Below, in pieces: positions 22,455 to 33,475 of a stretch of DNA of 64,000 nucleotides. Position numbers and translations under genes: made by a program. The notes below the pieces were generated by a model. That model saw nothing but the letters and a program-made list of their open reading frames with translations, made no database searches and had not been told where the DNA came from. The number at the start of each line of letters is the position of its first letter. The stretch's first letter is position 1. Source of the stretch: Callorhinus ursinus (Eukaryota > Chordata > Mammalia > Carnivora > Otariidae); NCBI RefSeq assembly GCF_003265705.1, contig NW_020312848.1, forward strand, positions 58,199,478 through 58,263,477, read 5' to 3'.

Positions 22455-23345
22455 CCATATATCTTCTTTCGTGAAGTGTCTGTTTAAATCTTTTCATTAC
22501 ATTTTGCAAATTCTTTATATATTCCATATGTAAGTCCTTCATCAATTGTGTGTTTTGAAAATATTTTCTTCTGGGATATACATATCCCAGAAGAAAATAT
22601 ATACTTTTATATAGTCAAGATGTTCCAGAATAATTTGTTGAAAACTCTATACTTTCTCCATTCAGTTTACTTCATGACTTCTTTGAAAATCAATTGACAA
22701 TATATATAGTTGTATCGTTTTGGACTATAATTTTTTTCCATTGATTGTTGTACCCTTCCTTTTGTCAATATCCCATTATCTTGTTTATGGTAGCTTGTGG
22801 CAACTCTTGAAATTAAGTAATGAGAATATTCCAAATATTTTCTTCTGTTTCAACATTGTGTTGACTAATTTAGTTCCTCTGTCTTAATTTTGGAATCAGT
22901 TCAGTTTTCATTGTTGAGGGGAAAAAAAGCCTCTGGGATTTTTATATTGATGGATTGATTTAGGAAAAAAATGACATTTTAAATGATAATTTAATCCATG
23001 AAAAGGATATATCTCTTAGTTTATGTAGGTTCTCTTTGATTCTTCTTGTCAGTGTTTGATGTATTTTTTACATATAGATCTTGCACATATTCTGTTACAT
23101 TTATATCTAGTCACTTAATGTTTTCTGATGCTATGTTTATTTTTCCTTTATTGACAATAGGAACTGTAGAAATCCCCCTCCCTCCTTAATTCCTAATATT
23201 GTAATTTGTACCTTCTTTCTATTTTCCTTGATCGAGCTGATTTTTCTGATCTCAGAGAACTAGGTTTGGCTTCATTGATTTTATCTGTGGTATTTATGTT
23301 TTGTTTTGTTTTCTTATTTCATCCGTTTTAACTCTTCTGCTAGGC
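22455..23345 (-). mobile_element. Old L1 ORF2 fragment, minus strand
   Basis: The plus text 'gtgaagtgtctgtttaaatc', 'gaaaatcaattgacaatata', 'gggatttttatattgatgga' and 'cttaattcctaatattgtaa' follows the complement of L1 ORF2 in order. Highly diverged and frame-broken. Contains a 40-bp palindrome at 22561-22600 that is not part of normal L1. Confidence 0.75.
22561..22600. repeat. 40-bp near-perfect palindrome
   Basis: Left arm 'atattttcttctgggatat' and right arm 'atatcccagaagaaaatat' are exact reverse complements, 19 bp each, separated by only 2 bases. The left arm resembles L1 text; the right arm looks like an inverted local copy. Confidence 0.95.
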
Positions 23346-24270
23346 TATCCTCTGCTAGTTTATGTGTATGCATGGGGATGTGTAATTGAATCAGACTAAT
23401 CAAGAGCTTTTGTTTCATTATATTGTGGTTATTTCCAGTCAACGACTACCTTTAAATATTTTTAGCATTACATTATGCTTATTTTAGAAGCTGGAATGCG
23501 GGAAGATTTATCCCCATGCTTGTTGCCCCTCTTTCCCCCCATGCCAGGTTATAACCTTACCAATTTAAGTGGTATTAAATTAAATATAATAGGTACAGAA
23601 TGGTTAACAGTAAAATTGTTGGTTTTAAATGGTAATAATGAGCATATAGGGAATATCATATTGATACAAAGAATTTTTTTCAGTGAAACCAGGAAGCAAC
23701 TGTTCCCATTACTATGATTTTTAAAGTGTCACTTCTTTTATGACAGACTAGCAATGATTGTATAGGTGGCACAGCCAGCTTAAAGGTAAATGTTTTCACA
23801 TATCTCACTTACTTAATTTCAATAATACTTGTAAAGCAGATATTAAGATTTTGTATTAAGTACTTTCATCTATGTATAAAGGCCATACTTTACACTCACA
23901 TATGTACACACACATACATGCATGTGTACATATATCAAGGCTAGCTAGTAGAGGATTTACTTCAAGTAAGTATAACTTGTAATCATCACAATGACCAAAT
24001 ATTTCAGTCTCTACTTATATTACAGTTAGCATGAAAGGTCAATCACAGTGACATGATAACTTCAAATCATTTGAGGAACAGAAATAGAGCTACAAATACA
24101 ATATCAGAGTTTTAGTTGTTTACATCAGTACCAAAACTTAGGCCTAAAATGTCTAAAACTTTTTTTTTTAATTTACATTTGGTAGTAACCATTTTCCAGG
24201 AAGCTACAAGTATGCCACTTATGAATGAAGAGTTGTGATGGGAGAGTTGGAAGAAAACAGAATTGAGTAG
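23346..24270. other. Unique stretch, no gene seen
   Basis: AT-rich DNA with an alternating purine/pyrimidine run (about 23897-23937, 'acacacatatgtacacacac'). No gene or further named repeat seen. Confidence 0.5.
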
Positions 24271-24286
24271 AGAGAGACTTAGTTTG

Positions 24287-24482
24287 AGACGCCTGGGTGG
24301 CTCAGTCGGTTAAGCGGCTGCCTTCAGCTCAGATTGTGATCCCAGGGTCCTGGGATCGAGTCCCACATCGGGCTCCTTGCTCAGCAGGGAGCCTACTTCT
24401 CCCTCTGCCTGCTGCTCCCCCTGCTTGTGCTCTCTGTCTCTCTCTCTCTCTGACAAATAAATAAATTAAATCTTAAAAAAAA
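24287..24482 (+). mobile_element. CAN-SINE
   Basis: Near-consensus: head 'gacgcctgggtggctcagtc', body 'tgctcagcagggagccta', 'ctgctccccctgcttgtgct', tail 'aaataaataaattaaatctt'. Approximate duplication 'agagagacttagtttg' (24271-24286) against 'agagagagagagtttg' (24483-24498), three mismatches, probably blurred by the GA-rich context. Confidence 0.94.
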
Positions 24483-24499
24483 AGAGAGAGAGAGTTTGT

Positions 24500-26375
24500 G
24501 GTGGTGCTCTAAGAAGGTTTCAGTTCAGCTGTAGGAACCCTAGAGCAAAGAATACCCTCTAAATGTGTTCCACTTGGGTAGGAATATTCTAGATATAGTA
24601 CCTAACTCTTCTTAGTCATTACCTGGAAAGAGTCTGGGGAGGACATACCCGAATATGAGTGCTGTGCAGATACCAAAGCTACAGCAGCTATGGGATGTTT
24701 ACTAACTAAACTCCTCATAGCAGGTTCTTTTGATGGAAGATTTGAGGGATACACTCCATTTTTGCCATTGCAAATAGCAGAGAAATGCCAGAAAATTAAT
24801 AGAATGGTCTTAGAAATGCCTATGCCATTATTGAATTATTGTTGATGTAAGCCAGAAAAAAATGTTTAGTCATACTACATTAATGTTACTTTATTAAAGT
24901 GATTCATGGACCAAAGTTTCATTTAGAACATGCAGACATTTAAAACAGCCTCCTTGAAGTTCTGGCTCTTGGGACAAATCAACTCTCACTATCCTTGTGC
25001 TCTTCAAAATTTCCTATGGAACTTTTTCCCTAGCAATTTCTTTAACGTAGGCAGAAGCATACTTACTTTGGGTGGCCTTCTGGGGCTCTTTCCATGGCCC
25101 CTGAACATTAAGGATTACATTTCCAGGCTCTTCTGAGTTCTTCTTGTCCACCCCCACCAATTCCATGACCCTATTGATCAGGACATGTGATGGCTGACCC
25201 CACATGGATTTCTCTCTTGTGTCCACATCTGGTCCACAGGAAGCATTCATTTGTCCTTTGCCCTGATAAACTCTGGATGACCAGGCCAATTCCAACAGAA
25301 CAGCAGCCTTCACTCTCTAGCTTTACTCCAAAAGCAAATGGTCAGCCTTTCTTTGTCCTCTAGAAATTCCCAGTTTTCTGTCCCCTTTGATTTTCACAGT
25401 TATGAGTCTCTAATTTAGGTGTATCTGAAGGACAAGGAACACTTCAGGCACTTTGTGGGTCTCCCTGCTCCTTCCATAAGCTTCACTAGGTTTAGAATTA
25501 TAAGGGAGTACCTTCTCTTCACTCATAAAAAGTAGGGTGGGGTTTCTAATTAGGTATTCTAACTAGGATGACATCCCTCTCCAATTAAAATTATTTACTA
25601 ATCACTCAACTTTCTCTTTATCTGATTCCTTAATCTGTGATATTGCCCTGGGGGTCCATGAAGCACAGAAAATTCTCTAGTAAACTTTATAATTTTTCAT
25701 GTAAAGATGGGATTTCAACTCACACTCATCTTGCTGTGTTAACATGTATACTGTTGAAGGCTTAATCAAAAATGAGGAGAAAATATTGTGTTCTAACACT
25801 CTGTTTCATTAACAGTAAGTGCCAGTTATGGAATAATCCTAATATCTGGGTTTCATAGAAGAGGGACAATTTAATTTTCCTAAAGATAGATCACAGGTTT
25901 TAATAGTCTGAGGAACTTGCAGAAAAAAATATTTTTGTGACCTTTAAATTATATAGAGAGAGGGGTTATTGGTATAATAATTAGCAGAATTCTCCCATGT
26001 TATGGGATTTTCATATCTATTGGTACTAGGGTACCTGTGACCTGAGTCAGTTTTAAAATATATCATGATTGACCTCCAACAATCAAGCCACATTGACTAT
26101 AACCATACTTCCTTGTTTTATGATATATTCAATTAACTAAAAAATAATTTATCCATAGAGATTATTATATACATAGTAGTTTAATTTACTGCTTACGTAT
26201 GGTTGCCTTAATCAAGAACTCATAATCCAGATTAATTTTAATCAGAAAGACCACTCTCCACACACAGCAGCTGCATGCTTCAGTTATCCTTATCTTAATC
26301 TACACCACACTTTGCTACAATTAGATTATCATTGGTAAAATTAATGACTTGTTAGCTAATGAAAATTAGAAATTA
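24500..26375. other. Unique DNA; one gene-like minus open segment
   Basis: No SINE or L1 seen. The segment 25014-25313 has a 99-codon open frame on the minus strand and a consensus-like splice donor on that strand at 25060-25067; I do not recognise its protein (see findings). The remainder shows nothing to annotate. Confidence 0.45.
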
Positions 26376-26379
26376 GCTT

Positions 26380-26586
26380 TTTTTTAAGATTTATTTATTT
26401 ATTTTAGAGAGAGAGAGTGGCAAGGATGGAGGGGCAGGGGCAGAGGGAGAGGGAGAGAGAATCTACAAGCAGACTCCAGGCTGAGCACAGAACCCAGCAT
26501 GGGGTTCCATTCCATGACCCAGAGATCATGACCTGAGCCAAGACCAAGAGTCAGATGCTCAACTGACTGAGACACCCAGGCACCCC
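26380..26586 (-). mobile_element. CAN-SINE, minus strand
   Basis: Tail on the left ('tttaagatttatttatttat'), GA-rich body, head on the right ('gagacacccaggcacccc' on plus). Body matches the older variant. No clear target duplication. Confidence 0.92.
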
Positions 26587-26615
26587 AGGAACTGACTTTC
26601 TTAATAAATTAGTAC

Positions 26616-26617
<2 letters not shown>

Positions 26618-26668
<51 letters not shown>
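26618..26668. repeat. (GT)n microsatellite, about 25 units
   Basis: Pure 'gtgtgtgtgtgtgtgtgtgt' run 30 bp right of a SINE. The longest GT run in the window; likely polymorphic. Confidence 0.98.
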
Positions 26669-26669
<1 letters not shown>

Positions 26670-26670
<1 letters not shown>

Positions 26671-27890
26671 CCTGGCTAAGATATTTTAGAGACACCCTCA
26701 CCATACCCCAGCATGGGGAAATGGGCCTAAGAATCCAGATCGCCTTATATGCATTGATATATTCAGGCATCAATCTCCAGGTTAGATTGTTAAAGAACTT
26801 AGTCCACAGAGTTTTGGGGTCCCAGAGAATGTGCCCCCAAATGTAGTCACATTTGCCTTAAGTAATCTTTCATTAATAGTATTTTGAAAATAGTCAAAAC
26901 CAAGATACCCTAAGCCCACACAATAGGTTGTCTGCATTTTGGTTCCTACTTGCCAATAAATGTATGCATGAGAATATTGGGTCAAAGATGGTATTTGCCT
27001 AACACCTTTCAAATTTTTGGAGACTGTCTTGCTATCACCTATCTCTAGTTATTGGAGATCTACCCAAAGGATAGTTCAAAACAGCAGAGGGAGCAAAGGA
27101 TGAAGAAGTTGTGGGAGAGGCTCACAGAGATGGTATTTTAAGAATAAAATGGTGAGTAAGATTTTATCAGATTGACTGGGGCATATGAGGGGGGAAAATT
27201 CAGCATATAGAATTATTCTATTTAGAACGGTTTACAGAATGTGCAGGAAACCAAACTATGGCTAAAATTTAAGATTTTAGGTTAGAAGTACAGGCAGGGT
27301 CAGAATTATAAAGACATCTATGTGGTATGCTTGAGTATTTTTCAAACTTTTTTTACCACAACTTGTAGAAAATACAGATTTTATTATATGACCTCTTACA
27401 CACACATTACAAAATAATACTTATATTTCACTAATTTCTATGTACTCTAATATTTTATTTAATATTTGTTTCTGAAATATTCTGTTTTACTGAAATGCTG
27501 TTATTGAAGCCAATGAATTTATTTCTTGACATAACCCACATAACCCACAGATTGACAGACATTCCCTAGAGGACTTAACTAACTTCAGGGATGTCCAACC
27601 AATGCAGTCAGAAGAGGTAACCCAGCAGTTGGTGGGCAGCACATGAGGGGAGTAATGAGCGTTCTGCATTTCTTTTTTGTCCAGCAGTGCCCTTGCACAA
27701 CATTTGTATATGCTGAAGGGGATGCAATATTCAATAGCAAATAAGGAAATCTGGGACAGGTTGAGAGAGAGGTTAGGGAAGAAAGGAAATATTAGTACCT
27801 TTAAGAGCACTTTTTTTCCTCCTTTTTGAGCATGAAGTACCACATTTGTGATTTTCATTTGGTCCCCAAATTCTGTTGTCATTTGTGCAA
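26670..27890. other. No gene seen; possible L2 traces
   Basis: 27060-27340 has weak resemblance to L2 on minus ('agcagagggagcaaaggatg'). A 136-codon open frame on minus (27487-27897) has no family resemblance and a Cys/Ser-rich, low-information composition; I treat it as chance. Confidence 0.45.
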
Positions 27891-27892
27891 AA

Positions 27893-28206
27893 AGCACTTT
27901 TCAATAGAATATTGTGCAAGGCACACACACAATTTTAAATTTTCTAGGAGAAACATTAAAAAAGAAACAGGTAAAATTATTTTAATAGTATGTCATTCAA
28001 ACCAATATAACCAGAATATTAGCAAAGCAATTAATAATTAAAATACAAAATATTAATGGTATTTTTTCCTTTTTTTATTTCTACCAAGTGTTAGAAATGG
28101 GGGATATCTTTTATACTTATAGATCATTTTAATTTGAGCTAGCCACATTTTGAGTACTCCATAATCATATGTGATTTGTCACTACCATATTTGACAGTGT
28201 GGCTCT
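27893..28206 (+). mobile_element. hAT-Charlie non-autonomous DNA transposon
   Basis: Text 'tcaatagaatattgtgcaag', 'aattttaaattttctaggag', 'acattaaaaaagaaacaggt' and at the end 'actaccatatttgacagtgt' matches the MER1/MER5-like Charlie group in order. No transposase coding. Fossil and diverged; exact family member not assigned. Confidence 0.75.
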
Positions 28207-28319
28207 ACAAAATAAGGAACACTGGGAGGTTTTATGCTAGTGTTTGTGAGGTCCAACTTGACTTTTAGAAAGATCTCTCTCTCACTCACTCAATAGTACA
28301 GAGAAGGAAGTAGATTCTA

Positions 28320-28560
28320 ACACTGGAGGCAGGAGGAATTGGACAGTAGCTATTTGGTTTGGGGGTAGAGCAGGTTTTAGAGATAAATGGTAGAATTTTT
28401 AGGAGTTGGACACTGATTACCCATGAGTGCTTAGTGGCAATAAAGAAAAAGGAAAGAGAGAAAGGAAAAGGATTGGAATGATTCCCAGATTTGTGGACTT
28501 GGTGGTTGGATGAATGGTGATACCATTTATCAGGATAATGTATCCAGGATCAGCACCACT
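28320..28560 (-). mobile_element. Probable L2 fragment, minus strand
   Basis: 'gcaggaggaattgg', 'gattcccagatttgtggact' and 'ggatgaatggtgataccatt' resemble the complement of internal L2 3' text. Weak match; listed with low confidence. Confidence 0.4.
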
Positions 28561-28799
28561 GTATACTTTCATTCCTTTTTTTGGGGGGGGCAATTTATTA
28601 TATTTTGTTGTCATCAAGGTGACCTGAGATATTCCTTGATTTAGTAATTCTAATAGAACTTATCTTAGGAAACATACTGGTAATTTTTGAATCAGAAAGA
28701 ACTTTGTAAGTTGTTTGATCTTGTGGATTCTGCCCAAGATAAACTCGAGGAGTTGAATTCAGGGCCAGTCTTGTGAGTAGAACATGGTTGTCACTGGAT

Positions 28800-28905
28800 T
28801 AGACCAGCTTTTTAACTGAACATATGAGAAAACTGACCTAGTGAGGTTGGGTGACTTTCTCAAATCCCCTGTTTAGACACAATCCAGAACTAAACTCCAC
28901 CCACC
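28800..28905 (-). mobile_element. MIR fragment, minus strand
   Basis: 'gaacatatgagaaaactgac' followed by 'gaggttgggtgactttctca' is the complement of the MIR core ('cagtttcctcat' region). Confidence 0.6.
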
Positions 28906-28972
28906 TCAGTGTTTTTCCCTCCTCCGGGACTTTCCTCAAAATTCTGTTCTCTGCTGTTGGCTTCACCATGTA

Positions 28973-29055
28973 TTGGGGCTTAAACTCATGACCCCGAGAT
29001 AAAGATGTGAGCTGAGATAGAGTCGGACCCTTAAGTGAGACACCTAGGTGCCCCG
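28973..29055 (-). mobile_element. tRNA-only SINE head without tail, 11-bp duplication
   Basis: On the minus strand it reads 'gggcacctaggtgtctcact' and ends near 'gagtttaagccccaa', which is the tRNA-derived head of a CAN-SINE and nothing more: no body, no TC-rich part, no A-tail. The exact duplication 'ttcaccatgta' at 28962-28972 and 29056-29066 abuts both ends. It is thus a complete insertion event, not a decayed full SINE. It fits the class of tailless retropseudogenes. Confidence 0.88.
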
Positions 29056-29066
29056 TTCACCATGTA

Positions 29067-30315
29067 CTTTTAAGTCAGATTATTTTATCAAAATTCCCTT
29101 CATTTCACTTTAAAATCTCTTTGTACTTTCACCTTTTCAGTCTTCAATTCTGTCTGCAAGATGTGCCCTACTCTTTGTGAGAATGGGTACCCTGCCCTTT
29201 CTCTGGCTCCCCCCTGCCTTTTGTTCTTCCTAGATCAATGTGTTGTTCCATTTACTTGTTGAGATCAATATTTTGAGATGCCAGCATGTACTCTGTAGAA
29301 ACTCTTCTTGGTTATTTATATTGCACCATATTTTTGTTTAAAGGCCGCATTTCTGTATTGAGTTAGTCAAGGTGGAAAAAGAAGCATGATCTTTAACTTT
29401 GGGTAAAATACATATGGACCTATTCTGAATAGTTCAGTTTTTCTACTTCAAAAATACATCTGTCCCAGTGAATTCATCAATAGTAAAGATCTAGTATGCA
29501 GAAACAACTTAAAACACTATAAAGTAGTACTGATATTTATATTTGTTACAGAGCATATTTGTTCATATGTACACAATCTGTGTGTGTGAAAGTGTGTGTG
29601 CGTGTGTATTTGTGTGTTATTTAGCTCCATTTGATGTGATGGAGAAAATATAGATTAAAATATGAGTGAGAATATCATGAATAGTGACGTTTGAGAATGT
29701 CTAGATAATGCACATTTTTACAATAAGTGAATTTAGATTTTCGAACAAGGGCTAATAGGTAAACTCAATATATTCTTTTGGGAATACTGATGGTTGATAA
29801 ACTTTCTGAGTCCTTTAAAATCTGAAAATATTTTTATCTTGTTAGCCTATTCTATCATTTACTGTAGAATTATAGGTTTGATTTAAATTTTCCAAAAACT
29901 TTTTGTAGCCGTTGCTCTATTGTCATCAACTAAAAAAAAAAAAAGTCTCCAATTAAACTTAATTTTTAAGTAGCAGTGGAGAGAGCAATGTTGATCTAGA
30001 GGACCAGAGGAAAATGGAGAATAGAAAAGAAAATAGAATCTTTTCAGTCTCATATTCTTGTTTCAGGAAATTACTGAAGACTACACAAACAACAAAAATG
30101 AAATAAAATATAATCAAGGAGCTTCTAACACACACTTCCATTATTTTTTATACCAATTTGCAAGGTCTCAGCAGACAGATCTCTTTGATAATGACAAGTA
30201 GGTTGAGTGAAGAGAACACAAATAGTTCCATCATAACAAGTATGAGTTCGGAGCAGACATTTTGTCTTCATTTTATTGGTTAAGGAGATTTAATAACAAT
30301 TATTTCTAATATTTC
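29067..30315. other. Unique DNA, no gene seen
   Basis: Contains an interrupted GT-rich run at 29578-29620 and an A12 run at 29933-29944. No gene or named repeat seen. Confidence 0.5.
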
Positions 30316-30331
30316 TTTCAACTGTGATTTT

Positions 30332-30515
30332 TTTAAAGATTTTATTTTATTTATTTGAGAGAGAGAGAGAGAGAGAGCATGAGAGGGGAAGGGTCAGAGG
30401 GAGAAGCAGACTCCCCGTGGAGCAGGGAGCCCAATACGGGACTCGATCCCTGGACTCCAGGATCATGACCTGAGCCAATGGCAGTTGCTTAACCAACTGA
30501 GCCACCCAGGCACCC
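30332..30515 (-). mobile_element. CAN-SINE, minus, perfect 14-bp duplication
   Basis: Flanked by 'tcaactgtgatttt' at 30318-30331 and 30516-30529. Tail left, head right ('gagccacccaggcaccc'). (GA)n body near the tail is expanded. Confidence 0.96.
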
Positions 30516-30614
30516 TCAACTGTGATTTTCTATGAGTCAGCATCTTCGTGTCTTTAAAAGTCTAGAATATCTTCATATACACACACAAGTCATAAGGGAA
30601 CTTGGAGGAGACAG

Positions 30615-30795
30615 ATATAGGTTGAATCTTTTATCATTTACTACCCATATGACTGGAAAAGTCACATGACTTCTCAAAAGGTTTGGCTTCTCATCTATAA
30701 ATAAAAGTCATGTTTTACAGAGGTCTTGTGAAATTTATTGATTATTCATTAAAAATTCTGAGGATCGTGTTAGTCATTAGGTACTATAAAAGGTG
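30615..30795 (+). mobile_element. MIR SINE
   Basis: 'ggttgaatcttttatcattt', 'tactacccatatgactggaa', 'cttctcatctataaataaaa' match the MIR core on plus. Ends approximate. Confidence 0.65.
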
Positions 30796-30799
30796 ACTT

Positions 30800-32480
30800 T
30801 TATAAGTGACTATTTGGCCAGAGTTGGCACTTAGGCCTTTGTATCTCAAAACCTTAACTTCTTAAGCATCTATTATTAGAAATATGTCTATGAAAAATTT
30901 GTACTTTATGCCTTCCATGAACAGAGTAACATAATACATTAGGTTTCTATGCTGAGTCCGAAGGACGTTGGCTTCATTAGGGCTGCCTCAGGGAGCATAA
31001 GCAAAGGGAAAGGAAGAAGTTGCATGAGCATCCACACTTCAATCCATAAACTTTATGTGTATATCTATTTATACATCAAGGTTTCTGTAGGATTTTTGAG
31101 GAAATTGAGTTTTGCTGCTTAACAACAAACCAAATAATAAGTATGTATATTTTTATATGTTTATTTAGACATATAGTAAAATGAATATATTTAAAATATA
31201 CATCTTGATAAATTATATGTTTACACTATGAAAGCATCACCACAATGTAGATAATGAAAATTTTATCATACTCCCTCAACATCTCTCAAAGGTAAAACAG
31301 TTGAAGTAATTAGTTGGTATATGAAATAGTTGTCCATATTAAGGATTATTTTCCTCAAGATCTTGTTCTTTATGTAATGTAGGTTTCCTATCTCTGATAG
31401 CCTGAACAAAATAAATTTTCGGATGATCTACTTTTCTGTAAGGTGTGCTAACATTTAGAAAGTAAATATAATGTTAAACTATTTCTATTGAAAGAAAAAT
31501 TAAATTTTATTTTAATGTCTCCTTACCTGAGCAAGCTCATACCACATTAAATCCTTGTTAAGCTTCCTGGAATTGGCTTGGTAGTGCAAACCTGTTTACT
31601 GAGAGGAATTGGAATCAGACATCCTTTCCATTTAAGGAATTAGCAGTCTCACTAATGACTAGTCAGTTGTTGAGGTAAGTGCAAATTTAAACTAAGAATG
31701 ATTGCTTAGGTTCATGGCTCAATTTCTGGCTTACATTCTCAGTTGGAGAAAGCACTATGTATTAATTCTTCCACTCCACCAAGCAATACAGAAATGTTAT
31801 ATGCTTGTCTACTACATCAGCTTGGAGAACAAAAATATCCTTGAGATCCCAGTATGCATGTTTATTGTACTTCCTACTATTGCTTCTGCCAAGTAGCAAG
31901 AGTGTATTTATCCATCATTTAAATAATTACATCTCATTAGGCATTCAAATTGTATATTTACAGCATTTACCCTTAAATTAACACACTTGAATAAATTAAA
32001 CCCATCAGGGCACTAAAGTACCTGGCTCAACGTGTTACTTAATCTGACCAGAGATAATTTAAAACATTAGGATCTGATTACACCTTGTGAGACTTGAGAA
32101 TACAATTTTAATAAATCCAAGCCTCAACTTAATTTATTGTGATTTTTAAAATAGTTTTTTTATTCCTTTTATTCATCAAATCTTACACACACATACAGTA
32201 ACCATAATAACAAAATAGTGCTTTTTAAATATTCTTACTCCATAGATGTTCTTAGACAGACATACATCTCAAATAAACATATAAAGGAGGTGTGGACAAT
32301 TCTACTTTTTTATACATAGAGATCCTTTCTCCTGTTTCAGAGAACCTCTGAGGAAAATGTGAATTCTACAAATATATGTAATATATAGTATGATGTGGTA
32401 AGAAAACTGATTTAGGATCCTTACCCCAAAAGACTGAATAACTGCCTGATCACATCTGCAGTATTTTGCTTTTATATAGT
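30800..32480. other. Unique DNA with a short old L1 3' trace
   Basis: About 31145-31265 ('atagtaaaatgaatatattt', 'gaaagcatcaccacaatgta') matches the complement of an old L1 3' UTR. Elsewhere I see no gene. A good splice-donor-like string at 31675 has no exon evidence. Confidence 0.45.
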
Positions 32481-32496
32481 TATAAAAGTTATAGTT

Positions 32497-32682
32497 GGGT
32501 GCCTGGTTGGCTCAGTTGGTTAAGCGACTGCCTTCAGCTCAGGTCATGATCCTGGAGTCCTGGGATCAAGTCCCACATCGGGCTCCCTGCTCAGCAGGGA
32601 GTCTGCTTCTCCCTCTGACGCTACCCCCTCTTGGGCTCTCTCTCTCACTCTCTCTCTCAAATAAATAAAATCTTTTTTAAAA
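32497..32682 (+). mobile_element. CAN-SINE, perfect 13-bp duplication
   Basis: Flanked by 'aaaagttatagtt' at 32484-32496 and 32683-32695. Head 'gggtgcctggttggctcag', body 'gggctccctgctcagcaggg', tail 'caaataaataaaatcttttt'. Confidence 0.96.
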
Positions 32683-33104
32683 AAAAGTTATAGTTAACTA
32701 ATTTTGTGTTTTACATGGTTAAGTCCAGAGGAAAATCTTATGAACACATTCTCTGTAACTGCTAATTTATCTGATATTAAATAAATATATTTTATTATTA
32801 AAATTGTAAAATCAAAAACAAGTATTATGAATTATATTCATTAACTAATATCCTGGACTATGTATGAGATTAACAAAAGAATATGATGTTGAAGGAAAAG
32901 AAGAGGAAGGAAGAAAGAAAAAGGAAAGGAAGGTCAAAGATATATTGACCCTGTATACTATAGCTTATCTTTTTTAGTGAGATGTGATTAAAATCCATTT
33001 TGTACCACTTTTTACCTGAGTTAAAAAAAAAATAAATGTTTAATAATATATGAGGTAACAGGCCTCTGGTATTTTGTGGTTGGAACATAGATAAGAATAG
33101 CTTA

Positions 33105-33475
33105 TTTGGAGGGTGATTGGACAGATAGTCAACCCTTTCAAGTTATACATATATTCCTTGTCTCATCAATTTCTCTTGTAAAAATCTATCCTAAAGATAA
33201 ATGTGCAGAAGTCCACAAGATATATGAACAAGACTGCTTATTATTGCATTATTTATAACACTGAAAAAAAAAGAACTGGGAACAAGTTCATTCATAAGGA
33301 TCAAATTATATTACTTCTGTAGAATGAAATACTAAATAACTTTAAAAAATAAGGTAGATTTATACATATTAATGTGAAAATGTCAACTTATACATGATTA
33401 AATGGAAAAAAATAAAACTTGTATAGAAAGATCATTTTATACCTACTTTAAAAATTTAACATCACAGATTTGCTT
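33105..33475 (+). mobile_element. Old L1 3' UTR fragment
   Basis: 'aaatctatcctaaagataaa', 'gcattatttataacactgaa' and 'gtagaatgaaatactaaata' follow the order of an ancient L1 3' UTR on plus. Confidence 0.65.

Noticed and set aside
27487..27897. 136-codon minus frame
   Set aside because: No domain, no family resemblance, no splice or promoter support; treated as chance.
31670..31690. Isolated strong splice donor 'gaggtaagtgc'
   Set aside because: No acceptor, open exon or protein resemblance upstream; such strings occur by chance.
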